Positions 9,701 to 21,545 are shown, numbered from the stretch's first letter. The stretch: 64,000 bases of DNA from Stutzerimonas stutzeri (GCF_002909485.1 NZ_PPXG01000001.1:620001-684000); one strand, 5' to 3'. The notes: a model not told the origin generated them from the sequence alone. Made by a program: numbers and translations.

Positions 9701-9967
9701 CTGGCCGCGATCCTAGAAGCCTGCCGCCTGCGTCTGCGACCGATCCTGATGACCAGCTTCGCCTTCATCATGGGTGTGGTGCCGCTGGTGCTCTCCAGCG
9801 GCGCCGGTGCGGAGATGCGCCATGCCATGGGTGTCGCGGTGTTCAGCGGCATGCTCGGGGTGACCTTCTTCGGCCTGCTGCTGACCCCGGTGTTCTATCT
9901 GGTGATTCGTGCCTTCGTCGAGAAGCGGGAAGCCCGCAAAGCGGTTTACAAGGAGGCCCGCGCATGA
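6797..9967 (+). CDS. mexF: MexF-like RND efflux transporter
   Basis: A 1056-residue inner-membrane proton antiporter of the HAE1 RND family (MexF is about 1062). The N-terminus FFIKRPIFAAVLSLVILIGG is the first helix. The proton-relay motif GIVVDDAIVVVENVERN has its two Asp near residues 409-410. The second half repeats the fold (QTWRASIIPLAAVPVS in the first half, QYESWSLPLAVILIVPM in the second). The start at 6797 has GGAG 9 bases upstream. It overlaps oprN by ATGA, so the two are co-translated. In P. aeruginosa the pump exports chloramphenicol, fluoroquinolones, trimethoprim and a quinolone-signal precursor; the same range here is inference. Its adaptor gene is frameshifted. Confidence 0.92.
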   Translation: MNFSQFFIKRPIFAAVLSLVILIGGAISLFQLPISEYPEVVPPTVVVRANFPGANPKVIGETVASPLEQAITGVEGMLYMSSQATADGKLTLTITFGLGTDLDNAQVQVQNRVTRTMPTLPTEVQRLGVTVDKASPDLTMVVHLTSPDQRYDMLYLSNYAALNVKDELARLDGIGDVQLFGMGDYSLRVWLDPEKVASRNLTASDVVNAIREQNRQVAAGSLGAPPAPGATDFQLSINTQGRLVTEEEFENIIIRAGEDGSITRLRDIARVELGSSQYALRSLLNNQPAVAIPVFQRPGSNAIEISDSVRARMAELKRDFPEGVDYEIVYDPTIFVRGSIEAVVHTLLEAIVLVVLVVILFLQTWRASIIPLAAVPVSLIGTFAVMHMLGFSLNALSLFGLVLAIGIVVDDAIVVVENVERNIGLGKSPEEATRQAMKEVTGPIIATALVLCAVFIPTAFISGLTGQFYQQFALTIAISTVISAFNSLTLSPALAAALLRSHDAPKDGFSRLLDRIFGGWLFAPFNRMFDRASHGYVGLVRRILRGSGIALVVYVGLVGLGYMGFASTPTGFVPPQDKQYLVAFAQLPDAATLDRTEDVIKKMSEIAGKHPGVENTIAFPGLSINGFTNSPNSGIVFVALKDFGQRKDESMSAGAIAAELNGQFSGIQEAYLAIFPPPPVQGLGTIGGFRLQVQDRGNLGYEELYNQVQNVIAKSADYPELAGLFTSYQVNVPQVDADIDREKAKTHGVPIDEIFDTMQVYLGSLYANDFNRFGRTYQVNVQADQKFRLAPEQIGQLKVRNNRGEMVPLSTFVNVTDSAGPDRVMHYNGFLTAEINGAAAPGYSSGQAEAAMERLLKAELPNGMSYEWTELTYQQILAGNTAIFVFPLCVLLAFLVLAAQYESWSLPLAVILIVPMTLLSAITGVILAGSDNNVFTQIGLIVLVGLACKNAILIVEFAKDKQEEGMDRLAAILEACRLRLRPILMTSFAFIMGVVPLVLSSGAGAEMRHAMGVAVFSGMLGVTFFGLLLTPVFYLVIRAFVEKREARKAVYKEARA

Positions 9968-11412
9968 AGTTCTTCGCCCTTTCCCTGCTCACTCTGGCAC
10001 TGAGCGCCTGTGCGGTAGGCCCGGATTACCGGGCACCGCAGCCGGAACCGGCGCGTATCAGCAATGCGTCCGGTAGCGACTACGACCGCTCGCGCTTCGA
10101 AGCGGCCTGGTGGCGACAATTCGAAGACTCGACGCTTGATGCTCTGGTCGGCGAAGCACTGGCGGAAAACCGCGAGTTGCGCATCGCTTATGCACGCCTG
10201 CGGGCAGCGCGCGCAATCCGCGATGACGTCAGCAACGACCGCATGCCTACCGTTACCGCAGGCGCCAGCGCCGACATCGGCAAAGCTCAGCAGCCGGGTG
10301 TGACCGAGCAGCGTGTCAATGCCGAGCGCTACGACTTGGGACTCGATATGGCTTGGGAGCTGGACCTGTTCGGCCGCATCCAGCGAAGCCTGGAGGCCAG
10401 TGAGGCACAAGCCGACGCTGCCGAGGCCGATCTATACCAGCTGCAGGTCAGCCTGATTGCCGAACTGGTGGACGCCTATGGACAGCTGCGCGGCGCCCAG
10501 CTTCGCGAGCGTATAGCTCGCGACAACCTGGCCACTCAGCGCGACTCCCACGAACTGACCGAACAGCTACGCGAGGCCGGAGTAGGCAGCGAGCTGGACG
10601 TGCTGCGTGCCGACGCGCGCCTGGCAGCAACCGAAGCCAGCCTGCCTCAGTTACAGGCCCAGCAGACGCGCGCCCGCAACCGTATCGCCACCCTCCTCGG
10701 CCAGCGTGCTGATCAGCTGGCCATCGACCTATCTCCAAGAGATTTGCCGGCAATTGCCAAGGCACTACCCATTGGCGATCCCGGCGAACTGTTGCGCCGC
10801 CGTCCGGATATACGCGCGGCTGAACGTCAGCTGGCAGCGGCCACCGCAGACGTCGGTGTGGCAACGGCCGATCTGTTTCCACGGGTGAGCTTGTCGGGAT
10901 TCCTTGGTTTCGTCGCCGGACGCGGGTCGCAGATCGGGTCCAGCGCGGCGCAAGCCTGGGGCGTGGCGCCGAGCATCAGCTGGGCCGCGTTCGATATGGG
11001 CAGCGTCCGGGCCCGCCTGCGTGGCGCCGAAGCCGATGCCGATGCCGCACTGGCCAGTTATGAACAACAGGTGTTGCTGGCATTGGAAGAGTCCGAGAAC
11101 GCCTTCAGCGACTACGCCAACGCCCAGCAGCGCCTGCTATCGCTGCTGCGTCAGTCCACGGCCAGTCGCGCAGCGGCACAACAGGCGGGGATTCGCTATC
11201 GCGAGGGTACCGCTGACTTCCTCGTACTGCTGGATGCGGAACGCGAGCGGCTAGTGGCTGAGGACGCCCAGGCACAGGCCGAAGTCGAGCTCTATCAGGG
11301 TGTTGTCGCCCTGTACAAGGCCCTCGGCGGTGGTTGGGAAGTGCCGGCGCAGACGTCGCGCACCGCTGGCGTAGCGCCGGTCCGGTCGGAGGTTCGCCAG
11401 GCAAAAATGTGA
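9964..11412 (+). CDS. oprN: OprN-like outer-membrane efflux lipoprotein
   Basis: A 482-residue outer-membrane factor of the NodT/OprM family. The lipoprotein signal ends LALSACAVGPDYRAP, with acylated Cys at about residue 16. Two TolC-type repeats follow, each rich in coiled-coil Gln/Ala/Arg; the second has GELLRRRPDIRAAERQLAAA and GTADFLVLLDAERERL. It forms the exit channel for MexEF. GGAGG precedes the start, and the gene overlaps mexF by four bases. Length agrees with P. aeruginosa OprN (472). Confidence 0.9.
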   Translation: MKFFALSLLTLALSACAVGPDYRAPQPEPARISNASGSDYDRSRFEAAWWRQFEDSTLDALVGEALAENRELRIAYARLRAARAIRDDVSNDRMPTVTAGASADIGKAQQPGVTEQRVNAERYDLGLDMAWELDLFGRIQRSLEASEAQADAAEADLYQLQVSLIAELVDAYGQLRGAQLRERIARDNLATQRDSHELTEQLREAGVGSELDVLRADARLAATEASLPQLQAQQTRARNRIATLLGQRADQLAIDLSPRDLPAIAKALPIGDPGELLRRRPDIRAAERQLAAATADVGVATADLFPRVSLSGFLGFVAGRGSQIGSSAAQAWGVAPSISWAAFDMGSVRARLRGAEADADAALASYEQQVLLALEESENAFSDYANAQQRLLSLLRQSTASRAAAQQAGIRYREGTADFLVLLDAERERLVAEDAQAQAEVELYQGVVALYKALGGGWEVPAQTSRTAGVAPVRSEVRQAKM

Positions 11413-11497
11413 CACGGTCTTGCTCCCGTTGGGTTGGTTCGGGAAAGCGCTTTCAGTCGTCACCTATCTTTGGCATAAGGAGCGGCTGAAAGCCTAG

Positions 11498-12553
<1,056 letters not shown>

Positions 12554-12571
12554 GCGGCACACTTCGGCATC

Positions 12572-12610
12572 AACGAAAAAGCCCCGCCAATTCGGCGGGG
12601 CTTTTTCGTT
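12572..12610. terminator. Bidirectional terminator dctP / opmB
   Basis: A 17-bp perfect stem (12572-12588 with 12594-12610), loop aattc, carries an A-run on the left and a T-run on the right. It is a strong rho-independent terminator for both converging genes. Confidence 0.9.
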
Positions 12611-12624
12611 GGGCTGGATGCAGC

Positions 12625-14097
12625 TCAGGGCCTGTTCGGCGTCGTCGAAACCACTGGCTCCAAGTCCAGCTGCTGGCTGTCCCAGCCACCACCCAGCGCG
12701 GCGATCAGCAACACACTGGCGGTCAACCGATCACCCAACAGAGTCAGATTGGTGCGCTCGTTGTTCAGTGCGGTGGTTTGGACCGTGGCGACGCTCAGGA
12801 AGTCGACCATGCCGGCCCGGTACTGGTTTTCGATCAAACGCAGCGATTCCTGGGCGGCCTCCAGCGCTTCACGCTGCACCACGGCCTCCTCTTCGAGCAC
12901 TCGCAGTTGCACCAGGTAGTCCTCGACCTCACGGAAGCTGTCGAGCACCGTTTGCCGGTAGGTCGCCACCGTCTGGTCGTAGCTCGCTTCGACACGCTCC
13001 AGCTCCGCGCGCCGGCCACCGAAATCGAGCAGCGTCAGCGCAAGCTGCGGACCAAGCGACCAGAATCGATTGGGCACACTGAACAGATCGCTGAAGCTGT
13101 TATTTCGGTAGCCGCCGCTGGCCGACAGCGTCAGGTCCGGATACCACGCCGCTTCCGCCACGCCGATGTTGGCGTTTGCAGCCATCACCTGGCGCTCAGC
13201 CGAGGCGATATCCGGTCGGCGTTCCAGCAGTTGCGACGGCACGGCGAGCGGTACCGCCGGCAGTGGCGGGATGTCATCGCGTACAGCGATGCCCAACTCC
13301 GATGGCGCCACGCCAATCAGCACGGCGATTGCGTGCTCCATCTGTGCCCGCTGCCATCTGAGATCGATGGCCTGGGCCTGGGTGCTCTTTAGCTGCGTCT
13401 GTGCCTGGCTGACATCAGACTTGGGCACGATGCCTGCTCGATACTGGTTCTCCGTAAGGCGCAGCGAGCGCGCGTATGCCTCGACGGTCTGATCCAGCAG
13501 GCGCTGATGCTCATCGATCACCCGCAATTGCAGGTAGGTTTGCACCAGTTCCGCCTGCAGGCTCAGCCGAACCGCGGCAAGATCCGCGGCGCTAGCCTGC
13601 ATGTTCGCCCGGTTGGCCTCCAGATTACGCCGCAGACGGCCCCAGATGTCCGCCTCCCAAGACGCTCTGAGCCCTGCTTCATAGCTCTCACCTACCCCAC
13701 TGTTGTAGCTATTGGTCGTGGAATTGGCGCCGCCCTGTGCCGAGCGGGTTACCCCAGCACTGCCGGAAAGGATGGGAAACAGCTGCGAGCGAGCGCCGCG
13801 GACCAGTGCGCGTGCCTGGCGAAATTGCGCCTCGGCAGCAGCAAGATTCTGGTTGGAGACATTCAACCGCGCTACCAGGGCGTCCAGCTCTGAATCGCCG
13901 TACAGCTGCCACCACTCGCCGCGTTGCAGCGCATCGGCTGGCGCTGCCAGCTTCCAACCCTCAGCCTGTTTGAACGCAGCCGAGGCAGGCAGATCCGGGC
14001 GTTGGTAGTCGGGCCCAAGGGTGCAGGCACCCAACGAAAGGGCCAATATGGCGGCCGTGATGGGGCGCAACACGAAACTCAGCGACAACGGGTTCAT
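12625..14097 (-). CDS. opmB: OpmB-like outer-membrane efflux lipoprotein
   Basis: A 490-residue NodT/OprM-family channel (OpmB about 498). The lipobox LSLGACTLGPDYQRPD gives a lipid-anchored Cys. The two coiled-coil repeats contain YLQLRVIDEHQRLLDQTVEAY and VPSQLLERRPDIASAERQVM. It is last in the muxA-muxB-muxC-opmB operon, sharing ATGA with muxC, and is therefore the outer-membrane component of that tandem-pump system. Confidence 0.88.
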   Translation of the reverse strand: MNPLSLSFVLRPITAAILALSLGACTLGPDYQRPDLPASAAFKQAEGWKLAAPADALQRGEWWQLYGDSELDALVARLNVSNQNLAAAEAQFRQARALVRGARSQLFPILSGSAGVTRSAQGGANSTTNSYNSGVGESYEAGLRASWEADIWGRLRRNLEANRANMQASAADLAAVRLSLQAELVQTYLQLRVIDEHQRLLDQTVEAYARSLRLTENQYRAGIVPKSDVSQAQTQLKSTQAQAIDLRWQRAQMEHAIAVLIGVAPSELGIAVRDDIPPLPAVPLAVPSQLLERRPDIASAERQVMAANANIGVAEAAWYPDLTLSASGGYRNNSFSDLFSVPNRFWSLGPQLALTLLDFGGRRAELERVEASYDQTVATYRQTVLDSFREVEDYLVQLRVLEEEAVVQREALEAAQESLRLIENQYRAGMVDFLSVATVQTTALNNERTNLTLLGDRLTASVLLIAALGGGWDSQQLDLEPVVSTTPNRP

Positions 14098-17000
14098 AGC
14101 GAATTTTCCAGGGCGGCATCGGTGCGTACACCACGCCAGCTGTTGAAACGATGACGCAGACGGTCCAGGTACAGATAGACCACTGGCGTGGTGTAGAGGG
14201 TCAGGATCTGGCTCAGCAGCAGGCCGCCGATGATGGTCAGGCCCAGCGGCTGGCGCATCTCGGCGCCCTCCGCACCACCGAGCAACAATGGCAGTGCACC
14301 TAGAATCGCAGCCATGGTCGTCATCAGGATCGGTCTAAAGCGCAGCAGGCAGGCGCGATGGATCGAATCGGCCGGTGACAGCTTGTCGTTGCGTTCGAAC
14401 TGCAGCGCCAGGTCGATCATCAGGATCGCGTTCTTCTTCACCACTCCAATGAGCAGAAACAACCCGAGCAGCGAAATCAAACTGAACTGGTCACCAGTCA
14501 GGATGATAGCCAGCAAGGCACCCACACCAGCAGAAGGCAGTGTTGAAAGGATGGTCAGCGGGTGAATGTAGCTCTCATAGAGGATGCCCAGCACGATATA
14601 AACCAGTAGGAGCGCGCCAAGAATCATCAGCGGCTGCCCCTGCTGGGTGCTCTCGAATGCACTGCCGGTGCCACCGAGGCGGCCTTGTACTTCACTCGGC
14701 ATCCCAATGGCGGCAATGGCACGCTCTATGGCCAGCGTCGCCTGATCGAGACTGACACCCGGTGCGAGGTCGAAGTCGATGTTCTCCGCAGCGAACTGCC
14801 CGTCGTGGCTGACGCGATCTTCCTCCAAGCTGCGCTCGTAGCGGGCGAATGCAGCCAGCGGAACGCGGCGGCCGTCAGCGGTTACCACATGGATCTGCTC
14901 CAGCACCTCGGGATATTGCGCGTAGCTCGGGTCGATTTCCATGACCACCTGATACTGGTTCAGCGACTCATAGATCGTCGAAATCTGCCGCTGGCTGAAG
15001 GCATTGTTGAGCAGCGTGGTAACCGTGCTCATGTCGATACCCAGGCGCTTGGCTGCATCCCTGTCGACCTTGAGACTGATCTGTTGCGCGCCCTCGCCAT
15101 CGTTGGCGTCGATGCTGGTCAGCTCCGGCAGCGCCGACAGCGCCTGAGTGACACGTGGCACCCAGGTGCGCAGGTCGTTCAGGTCGCTGGCCAGCAATGT
15201 ATAGGCGTAGGCCGAGCTGCTCTGCCGGCCGCCACCAAACTGCAAATCCTGATCGGCCATGAGGAACATTCGGCCACCGGGCACCTTGGGCTGGCTGTTG
15301 CGAATACGCTCGATCACCTTTTGCGCCGAGATGCCGCGCTCGCTCAGAGGCTTGAGCCGCACGATCATAAAGGCGTTGTTGATGCCGCCCTGTCCACCAA
15401 TGAAACCAGCGACGCTCTCCACCGCCGGGTCGGCCAGCACCGCCTTGCGGAAGATCTCCATCTTTGGCTGCATGACCTGAAATGACATGCCGTCGTCGCC
15501 GCGAATGAAGCCGGTGAGCTGGCCGGTGTCCTGCTGAGGCAGGAACGTCTTGGGCACCTGCACATACAGCACCACGTTCAGCGCGATGGTCGCCAGCAGA
15601 CTCAACAGCGTGATACGGCGATGGCGCAGCGCCCAGCTCAGCGATCGGTCGTAATGGCGCAGCAGCCACTGATGCGCCTGATGGCTCCAGCGCTGCAGGC
15701 GCCCGTCCTTCTCGGGCTCGCTTGGTTTCAGCCAGCGCGCGCAGAGCATCGGCGTCAGCGTCAGCGACACCAACAGCGATACCAGAATGGCCGCTGCCAG
15801 GGTTATGGAAAATTCCCGGAACAGCCGCTCGACGATGCCGCCCATATAGAGGATCGAGACGAAAACCACCACCAGCGAGAGGTTCATCGACAGCAATGTG
15901 AAGCCAACCTCGCGGGTGCCGACGTAGGCCGCCTGTAGCGGTGGCATGCCGTCGTCGATATGCCGGGCAATGTTCTCCAGCACCACGATGGCGTCGTCCA
16001 CCACCAGGCCGGCTGCGAGAATCAGTGCCATAAGCGACAGGATGTTCAGCGAGAAGCCAAACAGGTACATCACGGCAAAGGTCCCCACCAGCGAGACAGG
16101 CACCGCCAAGGCCGGGATCAGTGCGGTACGCAGGCTGCCGAGGAACAGAAATACCAGCACGATGACCAGCCCCACCGCGATCAACAGCGTGCGTTCGGCC
16201 TCGTGCAGGGTGGCTCGGATCACCGGCGAACGGTCCATGGCAACGTTCAGATCGACGCTGCCCGGCATGATTGCCTGCAGTGCGGGAAGCTCTCGGCGAA
16301 TGCCTTCGATGGTTTCGATGATGTTGGCACCGGCCTGGCGATTGACGATCAGCAGCACGGCCTGTTCGTTGTTGAAGAAACCGCTGTTGTAGCGGTCCTC
16401 TACCGAGTCACGCACCCTCGCAACGTCGCCCAGGCGCAGCGCGGCACCGTCCTGATAACGGATGATCAGCGGCGTGTAGTCGGCAGCCTGGTGCAGCTGA
16501 TCGTTGGCGCGGACCTGCCAGTGGCGATCCGCGTCTTCGACCATGCCCTTTGGCCGGCGCACGTTGCCATTGGCGATGGTCTGGCGTACTTCGTCCAGCG
16601 ATACCCCGTACTGCTCCAGCTGCTGCGGCTGCAGTTCAACCCGCACCGCCGGCAGCGAGCTACCACCGACCTGGATCTCGCCGACACCGGAAACCTGGGA
16701 GAGCTTCTGGGCCAGGATGGTCGAGCCCAGGTCGTATAGCTCGGCCTTGTCCAGCACGTCCGAGGTCAGCGAAAGCACCATGATCGGCGCTTGCGACGGG
16801 TTGATCTTGCGGTAGGTAGGCATGCTGCGCATGCCGCTGGGTAACAGATTTCGCGCGGCATTGATCGCCGCCTGCACATCACGGGCGGCGCCGTTGATGT
16901 CACGCTCCAGGTCGAATTGGATGATGATCCGTGTGGAGCCCTGGCTACTGCGGCTGGTCATCTGGCTTACCCCGGCAATGCTGCCGAGCGATCGCTCCAG

Positions 17001-17198
17001 CGGCGTCGCCACGCTGGACGCCATGATCTCAGGGCTTGCGCCTGGCAGGCTGGCCTGCACGGTGATCACCGGAAAATCCATGTTCGGCAGAGGCGAGACC
17101 GGCAGCAGGCCGAAACTGACACCGCCGAGCAACAGAATCGCCAGGCTCATCAGCATGGTCGCCACTGGACGGGCGATAAAGGGGGCGGAAAGGTTCAT
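14094..17198 (-). CDS. muxC: MuxC-like RND transporter
   Basis: A 1034-residue RND pump of the MdtC/MuxC type. The first helix is FIARPVATMLMSLAILLLGG. The proton-relay segment GLVVDDAIVVLENIARH lies near residue 397. The second-half motif is LLGLFLLIGVVKKNAILMID, with the VKKNA form typical of MdtBC/MuxBC pumps. The ATG at 17198 starts the signal helix and has AGGGG upstream; a longer frame to 17243 would overlap muxB and adds 15 polar residues. MuxB and MuxC are known to form a heterotrimer in which both proteins are required. Confidence 0.9.
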   Translation of the reverse strand: MNLSAPFIARPVATMLMSLAILLLGGVSFGLLPVSPLPNMDFPVITVQASLPGASPEIMASSVATPLERSLGSIAGVSQMTSRSSQGSTRIIIQFDLERDINGAARDVQAAINAARNLLPSGMRSMPTYRKINPSQAPIMVLSLTSDVLDKAELYDLGSTILAQKLSQVSGVGEIQVGGSSLPAVRVELQPQQLEQYGVSLDEVRQTIANGNVRRPKGMVEDADRHWQVRANDQLHQAADYTPLIIRYQDGAALRLGDVARVRDSVEDRYNSGFFNNEQAVLLIVNRQAGANIIETIEGIRRELPALQAIMPGSVDLNVAMDRSPVIRATLHEAERTLLIAVGLVIVLVFLFLGSLRTALIPALAVPVSLVGTFAVMYLFGFSLNILSLMALILAAGLVVDDAIVVLENIARHIDDGMPPLQAAYVGTREVGFTLLSMNLSLVVVFVSILYMGGIVERLFREFSITLAAAILVSLLVSLTLTPMLCARWLKPSEPEKDGRLQRWSHQAHQWLLRHYDRSLSWALRHRRITLLSLLATIALNVVLYVQVPKTFLPQQDTGQLTGFIRGDDGMSFQVMQPKMEIFRKAVLADPAVESVAGFIGGQGGINNAFMIVRLKPLSERGISAQKVIERIRNSQPKVPGGRMFLMADQDLQFGGGRQSSSAYAYTLLASDLNDLRTWVPRVTQALSALPELTSIDANDGEGAQQISLKVDRDAAKRLGIDMSTVTTLLNNAFSQRQISTIYESLNQYQVVMEIDPSYAQYPEVLEQIHVVTADGRRVPLAAFARYERSLEEDRVSHDGQFAAENIDFDLAPGVSLDQATLAIERAIAAIGMPSEVQGRLGGTGSAFESTQQGQPLMILGALLLVYIVLGILYESYIHPLTILSTLPSAGVGALLAIILTGDQFSLISLLGLFLLIGVVKKNAILMIDLALQFERNDKLSPADSIHRACLLRFRPILMTTMAAILGALPLLLGGAEGAEMRQPLGLTIIGGLLLSQILTLYTTPVVYLYLDRLRHRFNSWRGVRTDAALENSL

Positions 17199-17226
17199 GC
17201 CTGCCCCTGCACGGTCACGGGCCAGC

Positions 17227-20200
17227 TCACGCTTCGGCCTCAAGCAATGGCTCGCGACGACGGCCGAAACGCTGCCCCAGCCGATCGAAGAACAGGTAGA
17301 TCACCGGGGTGGTGAACAGCGTCAGCAACTGGCTGAGCAACAGCCCACCGACCAGTACCAGCCCCAGCGGCTGACGCAGCTCGGCACCCGAACCGGAGGC
17401 CAGCATCAGCGGGATCGCGCCGAACAATGCGGCCAACGTGGTCATCAGGATAGGCCGGAAACGCAGCAAGGCCGCGCGGTAGATCGCATCGTGCGGACTC
17501 ATGCCCTGGTGCCTTTCCGCTTCCAGAGCGAAGTCGATCATCATGATGGCATTCTTCTTCACGATGCCGATCAGCAGAATGATGCCGATAATTGCTATCA
17601 GCCCGAGGTCGTTGCCGGTCAGCAGCAAGGCGAGCAATGCGCCTACCGCCGCAGAGGGCAGCGTGGAAAGGATGGTGATCGGATGAATGTAGCTCTCGTA
17701 GAGCACCCCGAGCACGATGTACATCGTCACCACCGCTGCGAGTATCAGCAGCAGCGTGCTCGACAACGAAGCCCTAAACGCCTCTGCCGCACCCTGGAAG
17801 CGCGTCTGGATACCAGCCGGCAGGCCAATTTCTTGCTCCACAGCCTCGATGATCTCCACAGCCTCGCCCAGCGATACGCCAGTGGCCAGGTTGAAGGACA
17901 GCGTCACCGCCGGGAACTGACCGATGTGATTGATCAACAACGGCGCGTTGCGTTGCTCGATGCTTGCCAGGCTCGACAACCGTACCGGGGTGCCGCCTTC
18001 ACTCTGCACGAACAGCTGTTCCAGCGCCTGCGGGCCGAGACGATTACCCGCTTCGGCCTCAAGGACCACGCGATATTGGCTGGCTTGGGTGAAGATGGTG
18101 GATATCTGCCGCTGGCCGAAGGCGTCGTACAGCGCGTCGGTAATGTCAGCCACCTGAATGCCCAAGCGAGCTGCAGCGTCACGGTCGATGTCCAGATAAA
18201 TCTGCAAGCCGTTGCTCTGCAGGTCGCTGGCGACATCGGTCAACTCCGCGCGCTCGCGCAGTGCTTCTACCAAGCGTGGCGACCACTCCTGCAACAGCTC
18301 ACTATCGGGGGTTTCCAGACTGAACTGAAATTGCGTGCGGCTGATCCGGTCCTCAATGGACAGATCCTGCACCGGCTGCAGATACAGCTCGATACCCGGC
18401 ACCTTCGCCAGCTCCGGTCTCAGACGGTCGATGATCTGGCTGGCGGTGAGATCACGCTCTCCGTGAGCCTTGAGGTTGATTAGCAGGCGGCCACTGTTGA
18501 GCGTGACGTTATCGCCATCCACGCCGATGTAGGACGACAGGCTATCCACCGCAGGGTCGGCGAGGATCACCCGCGCCAGCGCTTGTTGGCGTTCGCTCAT
18601 GGCGCGGAAGGAAATCGACTGTGGCGCCTCGCTGATGCCCTGGATAACACCGGTGTCCTGCACCGGGAAAAACCCCTTGGGTACGGCGAGATAGAGCACA
18701 ACGGTCAGCCCCAGGGTTGCCACCGCGACCAGCAACGTTAACGTCTGGTGCCGCAGCACCCAGGTAAGCCAACGTGAATAGGCGCCGATCAGCCGCTCCA
18801 CCCAGTCCGGTTTGGCGTCGGCTGCGGTCTGCGCTTTGAGCAGCTTGGCGCACATCATCGGGGTTAACGTTAGCGAAACCACCAGCGAGATCAGAATCGC
18901 CACAGCCAGGGTAATGGCGAACTCGCGGAACAGTCGACCGACCACATCCTGCATGAACAACAGCGGGATCAGCACGGCGATCAGCGAGAAGGTCAGCGAG
19001 ATCAGGGTGAAGCCGATCTGCCTTGCGCCCTTGAGCGCGGCGTTAAGCGGTGTCTCGCCCTCCTCCAAATGCCGAGCGATGTTCTCCAGCATGACGATGG
19101 CATCGTCCACCACGAATCCGGTGGCGATGGTCAGCGCCATCAGCGTCAGATTGTTCAGGGAAAAACCGCAGACGTACATCACCGCGAAGGTACCCACCAG
19201 CGACAGCGGTACGGCAATAGAAGGAATGATGGTGGCGGACAGCTTCTTGAGGAACACGAAGGTGACCATCACCACTAGGAAGGTGGCGAGCATCAATTCA
19301 TGCTGCACATCGGTAATCGCAGCGCGGATGGTCTGGGTGCGGTCCGTAAGGACTACCACGTCGAGCCCGGCCGGCATGCTGGCAGTCACCTCCGGCAGCA
19401 ACGCCTGGATGCGCTCGACCACGTCGATGACGTTGGCACCCGGTTGCCGCTGAACGTTGAGCAGCACCGCCTGGCTTTCGTTGGCCCAGGCGGCGAGGCG
19501 CTCGTTCTCTGCCCCGTCAACGATGTCCGCTACATCCTTCAGGCGCAGCGCAGCACCGTCCTGATAGGTGAGAATCAGTTCGGCATATTCCTCAGGCGTC
19601 TTCAGCTGATCGTTGGCGTCGAGCATCGACACTCGTGTCGGGCCATCGAAATTGCCTTTGGGCTGATTGACGTTGGAATTGGAGATCAGCGAGCGCACGT
19701 CAGCCAGCGACAGGCCATAGGCCGCCAGTGCTTCAGGGTTGGTACGGATGCGCACCGCCGGGCGCTGACCACCTGCGATGCTGACCATGCCGACGCCGCT
19801 GATCTGCGCGAGCTTTTGCGCCATGCGGGTATCGACCAGATCATGCAGTTTCGGCAGCGGCAGCGAGCCGGACGTCACTGCCAGCGTCAAAACCGGCGTG
19901 TCGGCCGGGTTGACCTTGTTGTACACCGGCGGCGCGGGCAAATCGTTGGGCAACAGGTTGTTTGCCGCGTTGATCGCGGCCTGCACTTCCTGCTCGGCGA
20001 CATCGAGCGCAACGTCCAGCGAGAAACGCAGGGTGATCACCGAAGCGCCGCCTGAGCTGGTGGACGACATCTGGGAAAGGCCCGGCATCTGCCCGAACTG
20101 TCGTTCCAGCGGCGCGGTGACGGCGCTGGTCATCACTTCGGGGCTGGCTCCCGGATAGAGCGTCATCACCCGGATGGTCGGATAGTCCACCTGCGGTAGT

Positions 20201-20307
20201 GCAGCCACCGGCAGCAGCTTGTAGGCGATCAGACCGGCCAGCAGGATAGCGACCATGCTCAACGTGGTCGCCACCGGCCGCAGGATGAACAACCGGGAGA
20301 TGTTCAT
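17227..20307 (-). CDS. muxB: MuxB-like RND transporter
   Basis: A 1026-residue RND pump of the MdtB/MuxB type (MuxB about 1043). The first helix [20 protein letters not shown], the proton-relay segment [17 protein letters not shown] near residue 392 and the second-half [20 protein letters not shown] are all present. The gene overlaps muxA by ATGA and stops 28 bp before the muxC start. With MuxA, MuxC and OpmB it forms a four-gene system linked in P. aeruginosa to aztreonam, macrolide, novobiocin and tetracycline resistance; the substrates here are inferred only from family. Confidence 0.9.
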   Translation of the reverse strand: MNISRLFILRPVATTLSMVAILLAGLIAYKLLPVAALPQVDYPTIRVMTLYPGASPEVMTSAVTAPLERQFGQMPGLSQMSSTSSGGASVITLRFSLDVALDVAEQEVQAAINAANNLLPNDLPAPPVYNKVNPADTPVLTLAVTSGSLPLPKLHDLVDTRMAQKLAQISGVGMVSIAGGQRPAVRIRTNPEALAAYGLSLADVRSLISNSNVNQPKGNFDGPTRVSMLDANDQLKTPEEYAELILTYQDGAALRLKDVADIVDGAENERLAAWANESQAVLLNVQRQPGANVIDVVERIQALLPEVTASMPAGLDVVVLTDRTQTIRAAITDVQHELMLATFLVVMVTFVFLKKLSATIIPSIAVPLSLVGTFAVMYVCGFSLNNLTLMALTIATGFVVDDAIVMLENIARHLEEGETPLNAALKGARQIGFTLISLTFSLIAVLIPLLFMQDVVGRLFREFAITLAVAILISLVVSLTLTPMMCAKLLKAQTAADAKPDWVERLIGAYSRWLTWVLRHQTLTLLVAVATLGLTVVLYLAVPKGFFPVQDTGVIQGISEAPQSISFRAMSERQQALARVILADPAVDSLSSYIGVDGDNVTLNSGRLLINLKAHGERDLTASQIIDRLRPELAKVPGIELYLQPVQDLSIEDRISRTQFQFSLETPDSELLQEWSPRLVEALRERAELTDVASDLQSNGLQIYLDIDRDAAARLGIQVADITDALYDAFGQRQISTIFTQASQYRVVLEAEAGNRLGPQALEQLFVQSEGGTPVRLSSLASIEQRNAPLLINHIGQFPAVTLSFNLATGVSLGEAVEIIEAVEQEIGLPAGIQTRFQGAAEAFRASLSSTLLLILAAVVTMYIVLGVLYESYIHPITILSTLPSAAVGALLALLLTGNDLGLIAIIGIILLIGIVKKNAIMMIDFALEAERHQGMSPHDAIYRAALLRFRPILMTTLAALFGAIPLMLASGSGAELRQPLGLVLVGGLLLSQLLTLFTTPVIYLFFDRLGQRFGRRREPLLEAEA

Positions 20308-21545
20308 CGCGTTTCGCGCTCCGCGGCCTCGCCGCCTCCAAGTACCGGGTTCTCGGCGGCCTGCTCGGCCATGCGCTTACTGTCCACTACCTCGACCTCG
20401 GCGCCGTCACGCAGGCGGTCCGTGCCTTCCATGACGACCCGCTCGCCGACCTCCAGCCCCTCGAGCACCACAGTGGTCTCGCCATTGCTGGGCCCAGCCT
20501 TGAGCAGGCGCAGTTGCACCTTGTTGTCCTCGCCGACGACATAGGCGAAGGTGCCGCGCGAACCGAATTGCAGGGCCGCCGACGGGATAAGGGCGGCGTC
20601 ACGCAATGTCTGCACGCGCAGGCGGACGTTGACGAACTGATTCGGGATGAGCAACTCAGCCTCGTTGTCGAAACGGGCCTTGAGCCGCAGCGTTCCGGTC
20701 GTGGCATCGATCTGGTTGTCGATGCTCTCCAATACGCCTTCGCCAAACATGACCTTCTCACCACGATCCCATATCTGCACGGCCAGCTTTTCGCCCTGGC
20801 GATAACGAGTGATAACCGGCAGCAGCTCGCCCTCGGGTAAGGTGAAGCTGATCGACATCGGCTGGGTCTGGGTGATCACCACCAGCGGATTGGTGTCATT
20901 GGCTGCCACCAGGTTGCCCGCATCGAGTTGGCGCAAGCCAACTCGACCGTCGATAGGTGAGCGTATCTGGGTGAACTCCAGGTTCAGACGTGCCTCGTTG
21001 ACCGCGGCCTGGTTGGCTGCCAGCGTGCCTTGATATTGGCTGACCAACGCTTCCTGTGTATCCAGTGTCTGCTTGGCGATGCTGTCATCGGCGTAAAGTC
21101 CACGGTAACGCTCGAAGTCGACCTGTGCGTTCTTCAGCTGTGCACGATTCTGCTGCAGCGTGCCTTCTGCCTGCTGTAGGGCAACCTTATAGGGGCGCGG
21201 ATCGATCACCGCCAACAGATCGCCCGCCTTCACACGCTGCCCCTCCTCGAAACGCAGTTCGACCAGTTCTCCGCCGACACGGCTGCGCAGGTTGACAGTG
21301 TTCAGCGGGACTACGCTGCCGAGGGCCTTGTTGAACACCTCGAATTCGCCCTGCTCCACCTTGGCGACGCGCACAGGAACCGGCCCGCCGAACGCTCCAA
21401 AGCCTGGCCGGCCGCCTTGGCGCTGGGGTGTTTCCTGCGGCGCAGGCCACAACCACCAGATCAACAGCCCAATGGCCGCGACGGCAAGAATAAGTAGCAG
21501 CCAACGAAGGCTGGAACGAGCAGAAGTAGGATGAGCCTCGGACAT
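20304..21545 (-). CDS. muxA: MuxA-like membrane-fusion protein
   Basis: A 413-residue periplasmic adaptor (MuxA about 426). A short cytoplasmic head is followed by one signal-anchor helix ([21 protein letters not shown]), then the lipoyl hairpin ([39 protein letters not shown]) and the membrane-proximal C-terminal domain. There is no lipobox, so it is anchored by its helix, unlike MexE. The ATG at 21545 is chosen because it directly precedes the anchor; a longer frame to 21635 lacks supporting signals. It is the first gene of the operon and divergent from the MurJ-like gene. Confidence 0.88.
   Translation of the reverse strand: MSEAHPTSARSSLRWLLLILAVAAIGLLIWWLWPAPQETPQRQGGRPGFGAFGGPVPVRVAKVEQGEFEVFNKALGSVVPLNTVNLRSRVGGELVELRFEEGQRVKAGDLLAVIDPRPYKVALQQAEGTLQQNRAQLKNAQVDFERYRGLYADDSIAKQTLDTQEALVSQYQGTLAANQAAVNEARLNLEFTQIRSPIDGRVGLRQLDAGNLVAANDTNPLVVITQTQPMSISFTLPEGELLPVITRYRQGEKLAVQIWDRGEKVMFGEGVLESIDNQIDATTGTLRLKARFDNEAELLIPNQFVNVRLRVQTLRDAALIPSAALQFGSRGTFAYVVGEDNKVQLRLLKAGPSNGETTVVLEGLEVGERVVMEGTDRLRDGAEVEVVDSKRMAEQAAENPVLGGGEAAERETR

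Noticed and set aside
16822-18483. Open frame of 553 codons on the plus strand opposite muxC/muxB
   Set aside because: It is antisense to two intact RND genes, has low-complexity Gln/Arg/His-rich composition typical of the reverse of GC-rich coding DNA, and no domain is recognisable.
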